Of a stretch of DNA of 27,167 bases, positions 6,776-14,417 are shown piece after piece. Numbering within the stretch: position 1 is the stretch's first letter; the number at the start of each line of letters is the position of its first letter. Source of the stretch: DASQJL01 sp036380835 (GTDB taxonomy: Bacteria; Eisenbacteria; RBG-16-71-46; SZUA-252). Location of the stretch: contig DASVDZ010000027.1 of assembly GCA_036380835.1 (NCBI GenBank), forward strand, positions 1-27,167, written 5' to 3'. The notes beneath the pieces are model-generated. The model was given only the letters and a program-made list of their open reading frames with translations. It was not told where the DNA came from and did no database searches. Position numbers and translations under genes: made by a program.

Positions 6776-7957
6776 ATGCCGCCGAAGCGATCCCCCGCCC
6801 GCGCCCGAGCGGGTGCCGCCGCGCCGCGCGTGAAGAAATCGAAGCGCCCCGCCGGGCCCGCCCGTCTCGACGAGGCGGGGCTCGAACGGCTGCTCCACGT
6901 CGCCGACGCGGAGGCGGCGGCCGCGCGGTTCATGCCGCGCCCGTTCTTCGACTACTACGCGGGAGGGGCCGAGGACGAGCGGACCCTCAGGCGGAATCGA
7001 GAGGGGATGGGGCGCTGGGTGCTCCTCCATCGCGTGCTCGCCGACGTGGGCGAGGTCGATCCCGCCGTGGCGGTGCTCGGTACCACCGTCTCCATGCCGA
7101 TCCTCCTCGCGCCGGCGGCCTTCCATCGGCTGGCGCACCCGGGCGGCGAGGCGGCCACCGCCCGGGCCGCCGGGGCGGCCGGGACCCTGATGGTGGCGAG
7201 CACCATCTCGAGCCAGTCGATCGAGGAGGTCGCGGGCGCGGCGACGGGGCCGCTCTGGTTCCAGCTCTACGTCTACCGCGACCGGGAGATCTCGCGCGAC
7301 CTCCTCCGGCGCGCCGAAGCGGCGGGCTACAAGGCGCTGGTGCTCACCGTCGACACGCCGCTCCTGGGACGGCGGGAGCGCGACTTCCGGAACGGATTCA
7401 TGCTCCCGCCCGACGTCCGCATGGCGAACTTCGAGGGGCACGGCGACGTCTACGCGCGGTGGACCGCGCCCGGCGGGATGTTCGCCCACGTGCACCAGAT
7501 GATGGACCCGTCCCTCTCGTGGGAGACGGTGGCCTGGCTCCGCGAGCACTCCAAGCTCCCGATCGTGCTCAAGGGAATCGTCCGTCCCGACGACGCGCGC
7601 CGGGCGGTGGACGCCGGGGCGTCGGGAATCGTCGTCTCGAACCACGGCGGCCGGCAGCTCGACGGCGGGGAAGCCACCATCCTCGCGCTCCCCGACGTCG
7701 TCGACGCGGTCCAGGGACGCGCCGAGGTCTACGTCGACGGCGGGTTCCGCCGCGGCACCGACGTGCTGAAGGCGCTCGCGCTCGGCGCGCGCGCCGTGCT
7801 CATCGGCCGGCCGTACCTCTGGGGCCTGGCCGCGGGGGGCGAGGCGGGCGTCCGCCGCGTCCTCGAGATCCTGCGCGCCGAGCTGACGCTCTCCCTCGCC
7901 CTGGCCGGCTGCCCCCGCCCCGGGGACCTCGACCGCTCCTTCGTCCGTCCGGCGTAG
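6776..7957 (+). CDS. FMN-dependent alpha-hydroxy-acid oxidase/dehydrogenase (glycolate/lactate oxidase family)
   Basis: 393 residues, with GAGGAG between the preceding stop and the ATG. Family landmarks are present in order: FFDYYAGGAEDE (substrate Tyr), MPILLAPAAFHRLAHPGGE (FMN phosphate loop), QLYVYRDRE (second Tyr), LTVDTPLLGRRERD, LPIVLKGI (Lys266), catalytic SNHGGRQLD (His290, Arg293), VYVDGGFRRGTDVLKALALGARAVLIGRP. It should oxidise a short 2-hydroxyacid such as lactate or glycolate to the 2-oxoacid with oxygen (making H2O2) or a quinone. An extra ~30-residue Arg/Lys/Ala/Pro-rich tail precedes the conserved domain and is not a signal peptide; its role is unknown. It forms a two-gene unit with the exported peptidase. 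Confidence 0.92.
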   Translation: MPPKRSPARARAGAAAPRVKKSKRPAGPARLDEAGLERLLHVADAEAAAARFMPRPFFDYYAGGAEDERTLRRNREGMGRWVLLHRVLADVGEVDPAVAVLGTTVSMPILLAPAAFHRLAHPGGEAATARAAGAAGTLMVASTISSQSIEEVAGAATGPLWFQLYVYRDREISRDLLRRAEAAGYKALVLTVDTPLLGRRERDFRNGFMLPPDVRMANFEGHGDVYARWTAPGGMFAHVHQMMDPSLSWETVAWLREHSKLPIVLKGIVRPDDARRAVDAGASGIVVSNHGGRQLDGGEATILALPDVVDAVQGRAEVYVDGGFRRGTDVLKALALGARAVLIGRPYLWGLAAGGEAGVRRVLEILRAELTLSLALAGCPRPGDLDRSFVRPA

Positions 7958-7976
7958 CGCGCCCGCGGAACGGCGC

Positions 7977-8005
7977 TTGACATGTATATCGCGTCGCGAT
8001 ATGTT
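7977..8005 (+). promoter_or_regulatory. Promoter of the MarR-ClC pair with embedded palindromic operator
   Basis: A perfect -35 (TTGACA, 7977-7982), a 17-base spacer and TATGTT (8000-8005, 4/6) form a good sigma70-type promoter. The spacer and the start of the -10 are occupied by a perfect palindrome, ATATCGCGTCGCGATAT (7986-8002; 8-base arms, 1-base centre). A bound dimer would occlude RNA polymerase, which is the classical arrangement for an autorepressor. The predicted transcription start (~8012) falls only about 4 bases before the ATG at 8016, implying a nearly leaderless mRNA. Confidence 0.7.
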
Positions 8006-8015
8006 CGGGTCCTTC

Positions 8016-8501
8016 ATGGACCCCCCACGGATCCCGGAGACCCTGTGGAGCGCGCTCGCTGAGTTTCGGTACGCCATTCGCCGGTTCCTCGACTTCAGCG
8101 TGCGCGCCACCCGCAGGGAAGGTCTCCTGCCCCAACAACACCAGCTCCTCCTCGCCCTCCGGGCCGCCGAGCGGCCCGACGAGGCGACGGTGGGCTATTT
8201 GGCCTCGCGGCTCGTCATCCGCCACCACAGCGCCGTCGGCCTCGTCGACCGGATGGCACGGCGCGGGCTGGTGCGGCGCGGGCGCCATCCCGCGGACCGC
8301 CGGCGCGTCATCGTCCAGCTCACCCCCCGGGGCGAGGCGACCCTGCTCCGCCTGACGCGCGCCCTGCTCCAGGAGTACCGGACGGAAGGTCCCGTGCTCG
8401 TCCGCGCCCTCGAGCGGGTCGTGCGGGGCGCCCGGCGCCCCGAGCGCCCGCGGTCGCCGCGCGCCGACCGTCCCTCCCGGAAGGGCCGGAAGCGCTCGTG
8501 A
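8016..8501 (+). CDS. MarR-family winged-helix transcriptional regulator
   Basis: 161 residues from ATG 8016. The frame is open further upstream (TTG 7977, ATG 8001), but those codons lie inside the promoter's -35 and -10, so they cannot be translated from it. The core has the MarR arrangement. A first helix is followed by LLPQQHQLLLAL, then the recognition helix region EATVGYLASRLVIRHHSAVGLVDRMARRGLVRR. The wing is RGRHPADRRRVIVQLTPRGE, with the family's conserved D-R-R-x-V. Residues ~135-161 are a very basic Arg/Lys/Pro-rich tail. The stop overlaps the GTG of the ClC gene by four bases, so the regulator probably controls itself and the channel through the palindrome at 7986-8002. The ligand is unknown. 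Confidence 0.85.
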   Translation: MDPPRIPETLWSALAEFRYAIRRFLDFSVRATRREGLLPQQHQLLLALRAAERPDEATVGYLASRLVIRHHSAVGLVDRMARRGLVRRGRHPADRRRVIVQLTPRGEATLLRLTRALLQEYRTEGPVLVRALERVVRGARRPERPRSPRADRPSRKGRKRS

Positions 8502-10339
8502 CCCAGGCCCCCGCCTCCGAGGCCCTCGGCGACTTCACCACCGACCGGCGCACCATTCCGATCTCGATCGCGGCGATGGCGATCGGCGTGCTGGCCGCGT
8601 TCGTGGCGCTCGGCCTCCTCCGGCTGATCGGGCTCTTCACGAACCTCTTCTACTACGAGCGCTGGTCGAGCGTTCTCGTATCGCCCGCCGGGAACCGGCT
8701 CGGGCTCTGGTCGGTTCTGGTCCCGGTGGCGGGCGCGCTCGTGATCGGCCTGATGGCGCGCTTCGGCTCCGAGCGGATCCGCGGCCACGGCATCCCGGAG
8801 GCGATCGAGGCGATCCTCATGCGCGGGAGCAAGGTCGAGCCGCGGGTGACGATCCTGAAGCCGCTCTCCGCGGCGATCTCGATCGGGTCGGGCGGCCCGT
8901 TCGGCGCGGAGGGGCCGATCATCATGACGGGCGGCGCGTTCGGCTCCCTCTTCGCGCAGCTCTTCCGGCTGACGAGCCACGAGCGGAAGACGCTTCTCGT
9001 CGCGGGCGCCGCGGCCGGCATGTCGGCCACGTTCGCCGCGCCGATCGCGTCGGCGCTCCTGGCCGTCGAGCTGCTCCTCTTCGAGTGGAAGCCGCGGAGC
9101 GCGATCCCCGTCGCGCTCGCGAGCGCCACGGCGGCCGTGGCCCGTCGTTACCTGCTCGGGGCCGGCCCGCTCTTCCCGGTTCCGGCGCATCCCCTGATCC
9201 TCGGCCCCGGCGCGATGGCCGCGAGCCTCCTCGTCGGTCTCGTGGCGGGCGGGCTCTCCGCGCTCCTCACCCTCTCCGTCTACGGCGCCGAGGACGCCTT
9301 CGCGCGCCTCCCGATCCACTGGATGTGGTGGCCCGCGATCGGCGGCCTCGTCGTCGGGCTGGGGGGCCTCGTCGAGCCGCGCGCGCTGGGGGTGGGATAC
9401 GACACGATCCGGACGCTCCTCCAGGGCGGCGGCGCGACCTCCTTCCTGATCGCGTTCTTCGCCGTGAAGTGGATCATCTGGGCGACCGCGCTCGGGTCGG
9501 GCACCTCCGGCGGCGTCCTGGCGCCGCTCCTTCTCCTCGGCGGCGCGGTCGGTGGAATGCTCGCGCCGGCGCTGCCCGCCGTCGGCCCCGGCTTCTGGCC
9601 CCTGATCGGGATGGGCGCGATCCTCGGCGGCACGATGCGCGCGCCCTTCACGGGCGTGGTCTTCGCGTTCGAGCTCACCCACGACGTCTCGGCGCTGCTC
9701 CCGCTCCTCGCGGCGTCCTTCATCGCCCACGGCTTCACCGTGCTCACGCTTCGCCGCTCCATCCTCACCGAGAAGGTGGCCCGCCGCGGGTTCCACGTGA
9801 GCCGCGAATACGCCCTCGATCCGCTGGAGCTCCTCTTCGTCCGCGACGTCATGCGGACGAAGGTGCTCGCGCTTCGCGACGACCTCTCGCTCGACGCGAT
9901 CGGGGAGCGCCTTCGCGGCGACGGGCACGCCGAACAGCGCCTCGTTCCGATCGTCGGGCAGGGCGCCGTGCTGGTCGGCGTCGCGACGCGACGCGAGCTG
10001 CGCGACGCGGCCGCGCGCGCGCGGGGGAGCGGAACCGACGAGGCGTCGAGCGCGCGATCGCTGCGGGACCTGCCGTGGAGGTCGCCGGCCGTCTCCCGCC
10101 CCGACGAGTCGCTTCGCCAGGTCGTCCACCGGATGGCGGAGACCGGCGTCACGCGATTCCCGGTGGTCGATCCCGACGGCTCGGGCCGCCTCGTGGGCAT
10201 GGTCTCGCTCGAGGACCTGCTTCAGGCGCGCGCCCGCCACCTCGAGGACGAGCGCCGGCGCGACCAGGTGATCCCGGTCTCGCTCGTGCTGCCGCGGTTC
10301 GGAGCGGGCCCGACGGACGGGAACGGCCGGAACCCATAG
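8498..10339 (+). CDS. ClC-family chloride channel/transporter with C-terminal CBS pair
   Basis: 613 residues, GTG start overlapping the MarR stop (GTGA). The membrane part (~residues 20-430) contains the ClC landmarks. GHGIPEAIEA matches the GSGIPE region with His97 in place of the usual Ser. SGGPFGAEGP carries gating Glu138. APIASALLAVELL follows, then GSGTSGGVLAPLL and GAILGGTMRAPFTGVVFAFELT. At the position of the internal proton-pathway glutamate of exchangers (second Glu of IIEEM in the E. coli protein) this protein has Leu192 after Glu191. This argues for channel-like conduction or another coupling mechanism rather than standard 2Cl-/H+ exchange. Residues ~445-592 form two CBS domains (VRDVMRTKVLAL...; LRDLPWRSPAV... 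to VGMVSLEDLL), which usually sense adenine nucleotides. Inner-membrane location; probable role in anion or pH homeostasis. Confidence 0.93.
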   Translation: MTQAPASEALGDFTTDRRTIPISIAAMAIGVLAAFVALGLLRLIGLFTNLFYYERWSSVLVSPAGNRLGLWSVLVPVAGALVIGLMARFGSERIRGHGIPEAIEAILMRGSKVEPRVTILKPLSAAISIGSGGPFGAEGPIIMTGGAFGSLFAQLFRLTSHERKTLLVAGAAAGMSATFAAPIASALLAVELLLFEWKPRSAIPVALASATAAVARRYLLGAGPLFPVPAHPLILGPGAMAASLLVGLVAGGLSALLTLSVYGAEDAFARLPIHWMWWPAIGGLVVGLGGLVEPRALGVGYDTIRTLLQGGGATSFLIAFFAVKWIIWATALGSGTSGGVLAPLLLLGGAVGGMLAPALPAVGPGFWPLIGMGAILGGTMRAPFTGVVFAFELTHDVSALLPLLAASFIAHGFTVLTLRRSILTEKVARRGFHVSREYALDPLELLFVRDVMRTKVLALRDDLSLDAIGERLRGDGHAEQRLVPIVGQGAVLVGVATRRELRDAAARARGSGTDEASSARSLRDLPWRSPAVSRPDESLRQVVHRMAETGVTRFPVVDPDGSGRLVGMVSLEDLLQARARHLEDERRRDQVIPVSLVLPRFGAGPTDGNGRNP

Positions 10340-10381
10340 CCGGAACCGTCTTTCCGCTGTCCCCCGAGGTCCCGCGTGACC

Positions 10382-10387
10382 TAGAGT
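10382..10387 (+). promoter_or_regulatory. Possible -10 element of the TPR gene (leaderless)
   Basis: TAGAGT (4/6 of TATAAT) ends 8 bases before the ATG at 10396, and no ribosome-binding site stands between, only a run of C. A leaderless transcript starting at or next to the ATG would fit. No convincing -35 is seen 16-18 bases upstream. Confidence 0.3.
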
Positions 10388-10395
10388 CTCCCCCC

Positions 10396-11328
10396 ATGGC
10401 CCTCTCTCCCGGCACCGATCCGCCCCCGAGCCTCGTGGACTTCGACGCCCAATGGGACTACGACCGTCCGGGGGAGACCGAGGCCAGGTTCCGGGCGCTC
10501 CTCCCGGCCGCGCGCGCATCGGGGAGCCGTGACTACCTGGTCCAGCTCCTCACCCAGATCGCCCGGACGGAGGGACTGCAGCGCCGGTTCGACGACGCCG
10601 AGCGCACGCTCGCCGAGGCCGAATCGCTGCTCACGTCCGAGACAGGGGTGGCGCGCGTGCGCCTCAAGCTCGAGCAGGGCCGCGTGCTGAATTCCTCCAA
10701 GCGCCGGGAGCAATCGAAGCCGCTCTTCCTCGAGGCATGGAACCTCGCGCGCGGGGCCGGAGCCCACGCCTTCGCGGTCGACGCGGCGCACATGCTCGGA
10801 ATCGTGGAGACCGGCGAGGCCTCGATCACGTGGAACGAGCGGGCGATGTCGCTCGCCGAATCGTCCCCCGACCCCAAGGCGCGCCGCTGGCTCGGCTCCC
10901 TCTACAACAACCTCGGGTGGACCTACCACGGCCGGGGGCGCTACGCCACGGCGTTCGACCTCTTCCAGAAGGCTCTCACCGAACGCCAGAAGGAAGGGAA
11001 GAAACCGGAGATCCGGATCGCGCGCTGGTGCGTGGCGCGCTGCCTCCGTTCGCTCGGCCGCGTCGAGGAGGCGCTCGCCGCGCAGCGCGCGCTCTACGAC
11101 GAGTTCCAGGCGGAGGGGGGCATGGACGGCTACGTCGTGGAGGAGATCGCCGAGTGCCTGCTCCTCTCCCACCGGGAAGAGGAGGCGAAGCCCCACTTCG
11201 CGCACGCGTACCGAGAGCTGTCGCGCGATCCATGGCTCCAGGAAAGCGAGGCGCCCCGCCTCGAGCGGCTCGCCCGCCTGGGCGGCGTCGAGCCTGGGAC
11301 CCCGGCCGGGCCGCCCTCCGCGACGTAG
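10396..11328 (+). CDS. Tetratricopeptide-repeat protein, soluble
   Basis: 310 residues starting at ATG 10396; the frame is open far upstream only because it shadows the ClC gene. The protein is almost entirely amphipathic helix pairs with TPR-like spacing. Examples are RRFDDAERTLAEAESLL, SKPLFLEAWNLARGAG, GSLYNNLGWTYHGRGRYATAFDLFQKALTE, VARCLRSLGRVEEALAAQRAL and VVEEIAECLLLSHREEEAKPHFAHAYREL. There is no signal peptide or membrane segment, so it should be a cytoplasmic scaffold. The N-terminal SLVDFDAQWDYDRPGETEARFRALLPAA segment is typical of stand-alone TPR proteins of unknown role. It lies between the ClC gene and the copper ATPase without a clear functional link. Confidence 0.8.
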   Translation: MALSPGTDPPPSLVDFDAQWDYDRPGETEARFRALLPAARASGSRDYLVQLLTQIARTEGLQRRFDDAERTLAEAESLLTSETGVARVRLKLEQGRVLNSSKRREQSKPLFLEAWNLARGAGAHAFAVDAAHMLGIVETGEASITWNERAMSLAESSPDPKARRWLGSLYNNLGWTYHGRGRYATAFDLFQKALTERQKEGKKPEIRIARWCVARCLRSLGRVEEALAAQRALYDEFQAEGGMDGYVVEEIAECLLLSHREEEAKPHFAHAYRELSRDPWLQESEAPRLERLARLGGVEPGTPAGPPSAT

Positions 11329-11370
11329 CGCCGCGCTCGCCGGGAGGCCGGCTCCCGGGAAACGCCGTGG

Positions 11371-11376
11371 TAGACT
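11371..11376 (+). promoter_or_regulatory. Possible -10 element of the copper ATPase gene (leaderless)
   Basis: TAGACT (4/6 of TATAAT) ends 7 bases before the ATG at 11384, and there is no Shine-Dalgarno sequence. The arrangement mirrors the one in front of the TPR gene and suggests a leaderless transcript. No copper-responsive operator is obvious. Confidence 0.28.
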
Positions 11377-11383
11377 CGGCGTG

Positions 11384-13777
11384 ATGGACGAAACCCACGA
11401 GCGGCAGGGCGCACCGGCGACCCGGCTGACGCTCCACGCGCCCGGCGCGCCGTGGCCCGCCCCGGCGCCGGGACCCCGGGAGCGCGACTTGGTCTGCGGC
11501 ATGAGCGTCGATCCGGAGCGCGCGATCCACGCCGAGCACGACGGCCGCACGTACTACTTCTGCTGCGAGGGGTGCCGCGCCAAGTTCCGGAACGATCCCG
11601 CCCGCTACCTGAGTCCCGCCCGCTCCGCGGAGGCCGCGGCGGATCGCCACGACGAGCCGGCCGGCACGATCTACACCTGCCCGATGCATCCCGAGGTGCG
11701 CCGGGTCGGGCCCGGGAGCTGCCCCAAGTGCGGCATGGCGCTCGAGCCGCTCACGACGTCGCTCGAGGAAGAGGCGAATCCCGAGCTCGACGACATGACG
11801 CGGCGCTTCTGGATCGGCGTCCTGCTCACGGCGCCGCTCCTGGTCCTGGCGATGGGAGCGCACGTGCCGTTCCTGAACCTCGGCGCCGTCTTCTCCCCGC
11901 GCGGGCTCACGCTTGCCCAGCTCCTGCTCGCGACGCCCGTCGTCCTCTGGTGCGGGTGGCCCTTCCTCGTCCGGGCCGTCCGATCGGTGGCCCTCCACAG
12001 CCTGAACATGTTCACGCTGATCGGGCTCGGCGTGGCCGTGGCCTACGTCTTCAGCGTGGTCGCGGCGCTCGCCCCCGGCGCGTTTCCCGAGGGCTTCCGC
12101 GGTCACGGAGGCGAGGTGGACGTCTACTTCGAGGCCGCGGCGGCGATCGTGGTGCTCGTGCTCCTGGGCCAGGTGCTCGAGCTTCGCGCGAGGAGCCGCA
12201 CCGGGCAGGCGATCCGCTCGCTCCTCGAGCTGGCCCCCCTGACCGCGCGCCGGATCGAGGAGGGCCGGGAGGAGGACGTGCCGCTCGAGCGCGTGCGCCC
12301 CGGAGACCGGCTTCGCGTCCGCCCCGGCGAGAAGGTGCCGGTGGACGGGACGATCGTCGAGGGGGGGAGCGCCGTCGACGAGTCGATGCTGAGCGGCGAG
12401 CCGATCCCCGTCGAGAAGGGGCCGGGCGACCGGGTCATCGGCGCGACCGTGAACGGGACCGGCTCCTTCGTGATGACGGCCGAGCGCGTCGGATCGGAGA
12501 CGACGCTCGCCCGCATCGTCCGGATGGTGGCCGAGGCGCAGCGGAGCCGCGCGCCGATCCAGAAGCTGGCGGACGTCGTCTCCGGGTACTTCGTTCCGAC
12601 CGTGGTCCTGGTCGCGGTCGTCACGTTCGCGGTCTGGGCGCTCGCGGGCCCCGAGCCGCGCCTCGCGCACGCGATCGTGAACGCGGTCGCCGTGCTCATC
12701 ATCGCCTGCCCCTGCGCTCTCGGCCTCGCGACGCCCGTCTCGATCATGGTCGCGACCGGGAAGGGGGCCCAGCTCGGCGTCCTCTTCCGGAACGCCGAGG
12801 CGATCGAGCGGCTCCGCCAGGTGGACACCGTGGTCGTCGACAAGACCGGCACGCTCACGGTCGGGAAGCCGAAGCTCGAGCGTGTCCTCGCGGCCGACGG
12901 GCGGGACGAGAACGAGGTCCTGAGGCTCGCCGCGAGCCTCGAGCGCGGGAGCGAGCACCCGCTCGCGGCGGCGATCATGGCCGCCGCGAAGGCGCGCGGC
13001 CTCGCGCTCGAGGAGGCGGCCGGGTTCGCCTCGGTGACGGGGAAGGGGGTGACGGGAACGGTCGCCGGCCGCGCGGTCGCGCTCGGCAGCCGCTCCCTGC
13101 TCGAAGACCGGGGCGTCGCCCCCGGGCCGCTCGCCATGCGCGCCGACGCGTTGCGCGCCGAGGGAGCGTCGGTGATGTTCGTCGCGGTGGACGGCGCGGT
13201 CGCGGGGCTCCTCGTCGTGACCGATCCGATCAAGGAGACGACGCCCGCCGCCGTCCGCGCGCTCCATCGGGAAGGGATCCGGATCGTCATGCTGACCGGG
13301 GACAGCCGCGCGACCGCGATCTCGGTGGCGAAGCGCCTCGGGATCGACGACGTGGAAGCGGAGGTCCTGCCCGGACAGAAGGCGGAAGCGGTCCGGAGGC
13401 TCATGGAAGCCGGTCGCGTCGTCGCCATGGCGGGGGACGGGATCAACGACGCGCCCGCGCTCGCGCGGGCCGACGTGGGAATCGCCATGGGCACCGGAGC
13501 CGACGTCGCGATGGAGAGCGCGGGCGTGACGCTGGTCCAGGGGGACCTGAACGCGATCGTCCGGGCGCTTCGGCTGAGCCGCGCCACGATGCGGAACATC
13601 AAGCAGAACCTCTTCTTCGCGTTCGTCTACAACACGATCGGCGTCCCCGTGGCGGCGGGGATCCTCTACCCCGCGTTCGGTCTCCTCCTCAGCCCCGTGA
13701 TCGCCGCGGCCGCCATGAGCTTGAGCTCGGTTTCCGTGATCGGAAACGCGCTCCGGCTCCGCCGCGCCAGGATCTGA
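11384..13777 (+). CDS. Copper-type P1B ATPase with N-terminal YHS and heavy-metal-binding domains
   Basis: About 797 residues; GTG 11381 directly precedes ATG 11384 and either may start. The N-terminus has no ferredoxin-like HMA domain. Instead it has a YHS domain (residues ~36-80: DLVCGMSVDPE ... YYFCCEGCRAKF) and a short heavy-metal-binding domain (~97-122: YTCPMHPEVR ... CPKCGMALEP). The catalytic parts are complete: actuator SGEP loop (Glu339), CPC metal site in TM6 (IIACPCALGLATP, Cys442-Cys444), phosphorylated Asp486 (DKTGTLT), SEHPLAAAI and GDGINDAPALA. The last helices carry YN and MSLSSVS, the signature of Cu+ exporters. It should pump Cu+ (or Ag+) from the cytoplasm to the periplasm. 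No copper chaperone or regulator is next to it. Confidence 0.95.
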   Translation: MDETHERQGAPATRLTLHAPGAPWPAPAPGPRERDLVCGMSVDPERAIHAEHDGRTYYFCCEGCRAKFRNDPARYLSPARSAEAAADRHDEPAGTIYTCPMHPEVRRVGPGSCPKCGMALEPLTTSLEEEANPELDDMTRRFWIGVLLTAPLLVLAMGAHVPFLNLGAVFSPRGLTLAQLLLATPVVLWCGWPFLVRAVRSVALHSLNMFTLIGLGVAVAYVFSVVAALAPGAFPEGFRGHGGEVDVYFEAAAAIVVLVLLGQVLELRARSRTGQAIRSLLELAPLTARRIEEGREEDVPLERVRPGDRLRVRPGEKVPVDGTIVEGGSAVDESMLSGEPIPVEKGPGDRVIGATVNGTGSFVMTAERVGSETTLARIVRMVAEAQRSRAPIQKLADVVSGYFVPTVVLVAVVTFAVWALAGPEPRLAHAIVNAVAVLIIACPCALGLATPVSIMVATGKGAQLGVLFRNAEAIERLRQVDTVVVDKTGTLTVGKPKLERVLAADGRDENEVLRLAASLERGSEHPLAAAIMAAAKARGLALEEAAGFASVTGKGVTGTVAGRAVALGSRSLLEDRGVAPGPLAMRADALRAEGASVMFVAVDGAVAGLLVVTDPIKETTPAAVRALHREGIRIVMLTGDSRATAISVAKRLGIDDVEAEVLPGQKAEAVRRLMEAGRVVAMAGDGINDAPALARADVGIAMGTGADVAMESAGVTLVQGDLNAIVRALRLSRATMRNIKQNLFFAFVYNTIGVPVAAGILYPAFGLLLSPVIAAAAMSLSSVSVIGNALRLRRARI

Positions 13778-13874
13778 CCTCCGCGCTGGAGCGATCGCCC
13801 GTTCCGGGGTAGTCTTCGCCATCCGCTCCCGGAGGGCGGTGCCGATCGTGCCGGACGCCGAAGGAGGGGAAGGG

Positions 13875-14405
13875 ATGATTCGCGCTCGTGATTGGATGGG
13901 GGCGATGGCCGTCGCGCTCGGTCTCGCCGCGGCGCCGCTCGGGACCGCGACGCCGCGTGCGTCGGCCGCCGGCAGCGGCAAACGCACGGCCACCCCGAAG
14001 AAGCCCGCCGCGGAGACCATGTCGCACGAGGATTCGCTCCAGGCCGACCGGGACGAGAACTCGCAGCAGGTTCTCCGGTGGATCGCCGGGCGCGAGGATC
14101 TGCCGGCCGACAGCGTCTTCAAGAACATCAGGGTGCTGCATCAGGTGCCGGCGGGGCGCCTCGTCGGGATCATGAACCACGGGTTCGCGCATTCGCTCGG
14201 CGTGACCTGCAACCATTGCCACATCCCGGGCCACTGGGCCGAGGACGACAAGGCCCCGAAACAGATCGCGCGCGAGATGATCGGCATGGTCCATACGATC
14301 AACGACTCCCTGCTTGCCGCGATCCCCAATCTGAAGAGCGACAAGCCGATCGTGAACTGCACCACCTGCCACCGGGGCCAGGTGAAGCCGGCGACCGACT
14401 TCTAG
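13875..14405 (+). CDS. Diheme c-type cytochrome, photosynthetic-reaction-centre cytochrome-like fold
   Basis: 176 residues from ATG 13875, preceded by a strong AAGGAGGGGAAGGG site; a GTG further upstream is less likely. A signal peptide spans residues ~1-33 (ending ASAAG), so hemes are attached in the periplasm. Two C-x-x-C-H sites are present: Cys112-Asn-His-Cys115-His and Cys162-Thr-Thr-Cys165-His. The preceding segment FKNIRVLHQVPAGRLVGIMNHGFAHSLGVTC carries a conserved Met (residue 100) as likely axial ligand. The domain pattern, including NCTTCHRGQVKPA at the end, is that of the CytoC_RC-like family. Many non-phototrophic soil bacteria carry it as a small electron carrier. No photosynthesis genes are nearby, so a respiratory role is more likely. 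Confidence 0.92.
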   Translation: MIRARDWMGAMAVALGLAAAPLGTATPRASAAGSGKRTATPKKPAAETMSHEDSLQADRDENSQQVLRWIAGREDLPADSVFKNIRVLHQVPAGRLVGIMNHGFAHSLGVTCNHCHIPGHWAEDDKAPKQIAREMIGMVHTINDSLLAAIPNLKSDKPIVNCTTCHRGQVKPATDF

Positions 14406-14417
14406 GTCCCCGGTGGG

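Noticed and set aside
7977..8015. Longer N-terminus of the MarR protein starting at TTG 7977 or ATG 8001
   Set aside because: These codons are the promoter's own -35 and -10 elements, and the extra residues do not resemble the family.
8195..10519. 774-codon open frame on the minus strand opposite the ClC gene
   Set aside because: Arg/Glu/His-rich low-complexity translation, antisense to a gene with clear ClC and CBS motifs; long antisense frames are expected at this GC content.
10976..14128. 1050-codon open frame on the minus strand opposite the TPR, copper ATPase and cytochrome genes
   Set aside because: It spans three genes with solid family motifs and shows no domain of its own; a GC-driven shadow.
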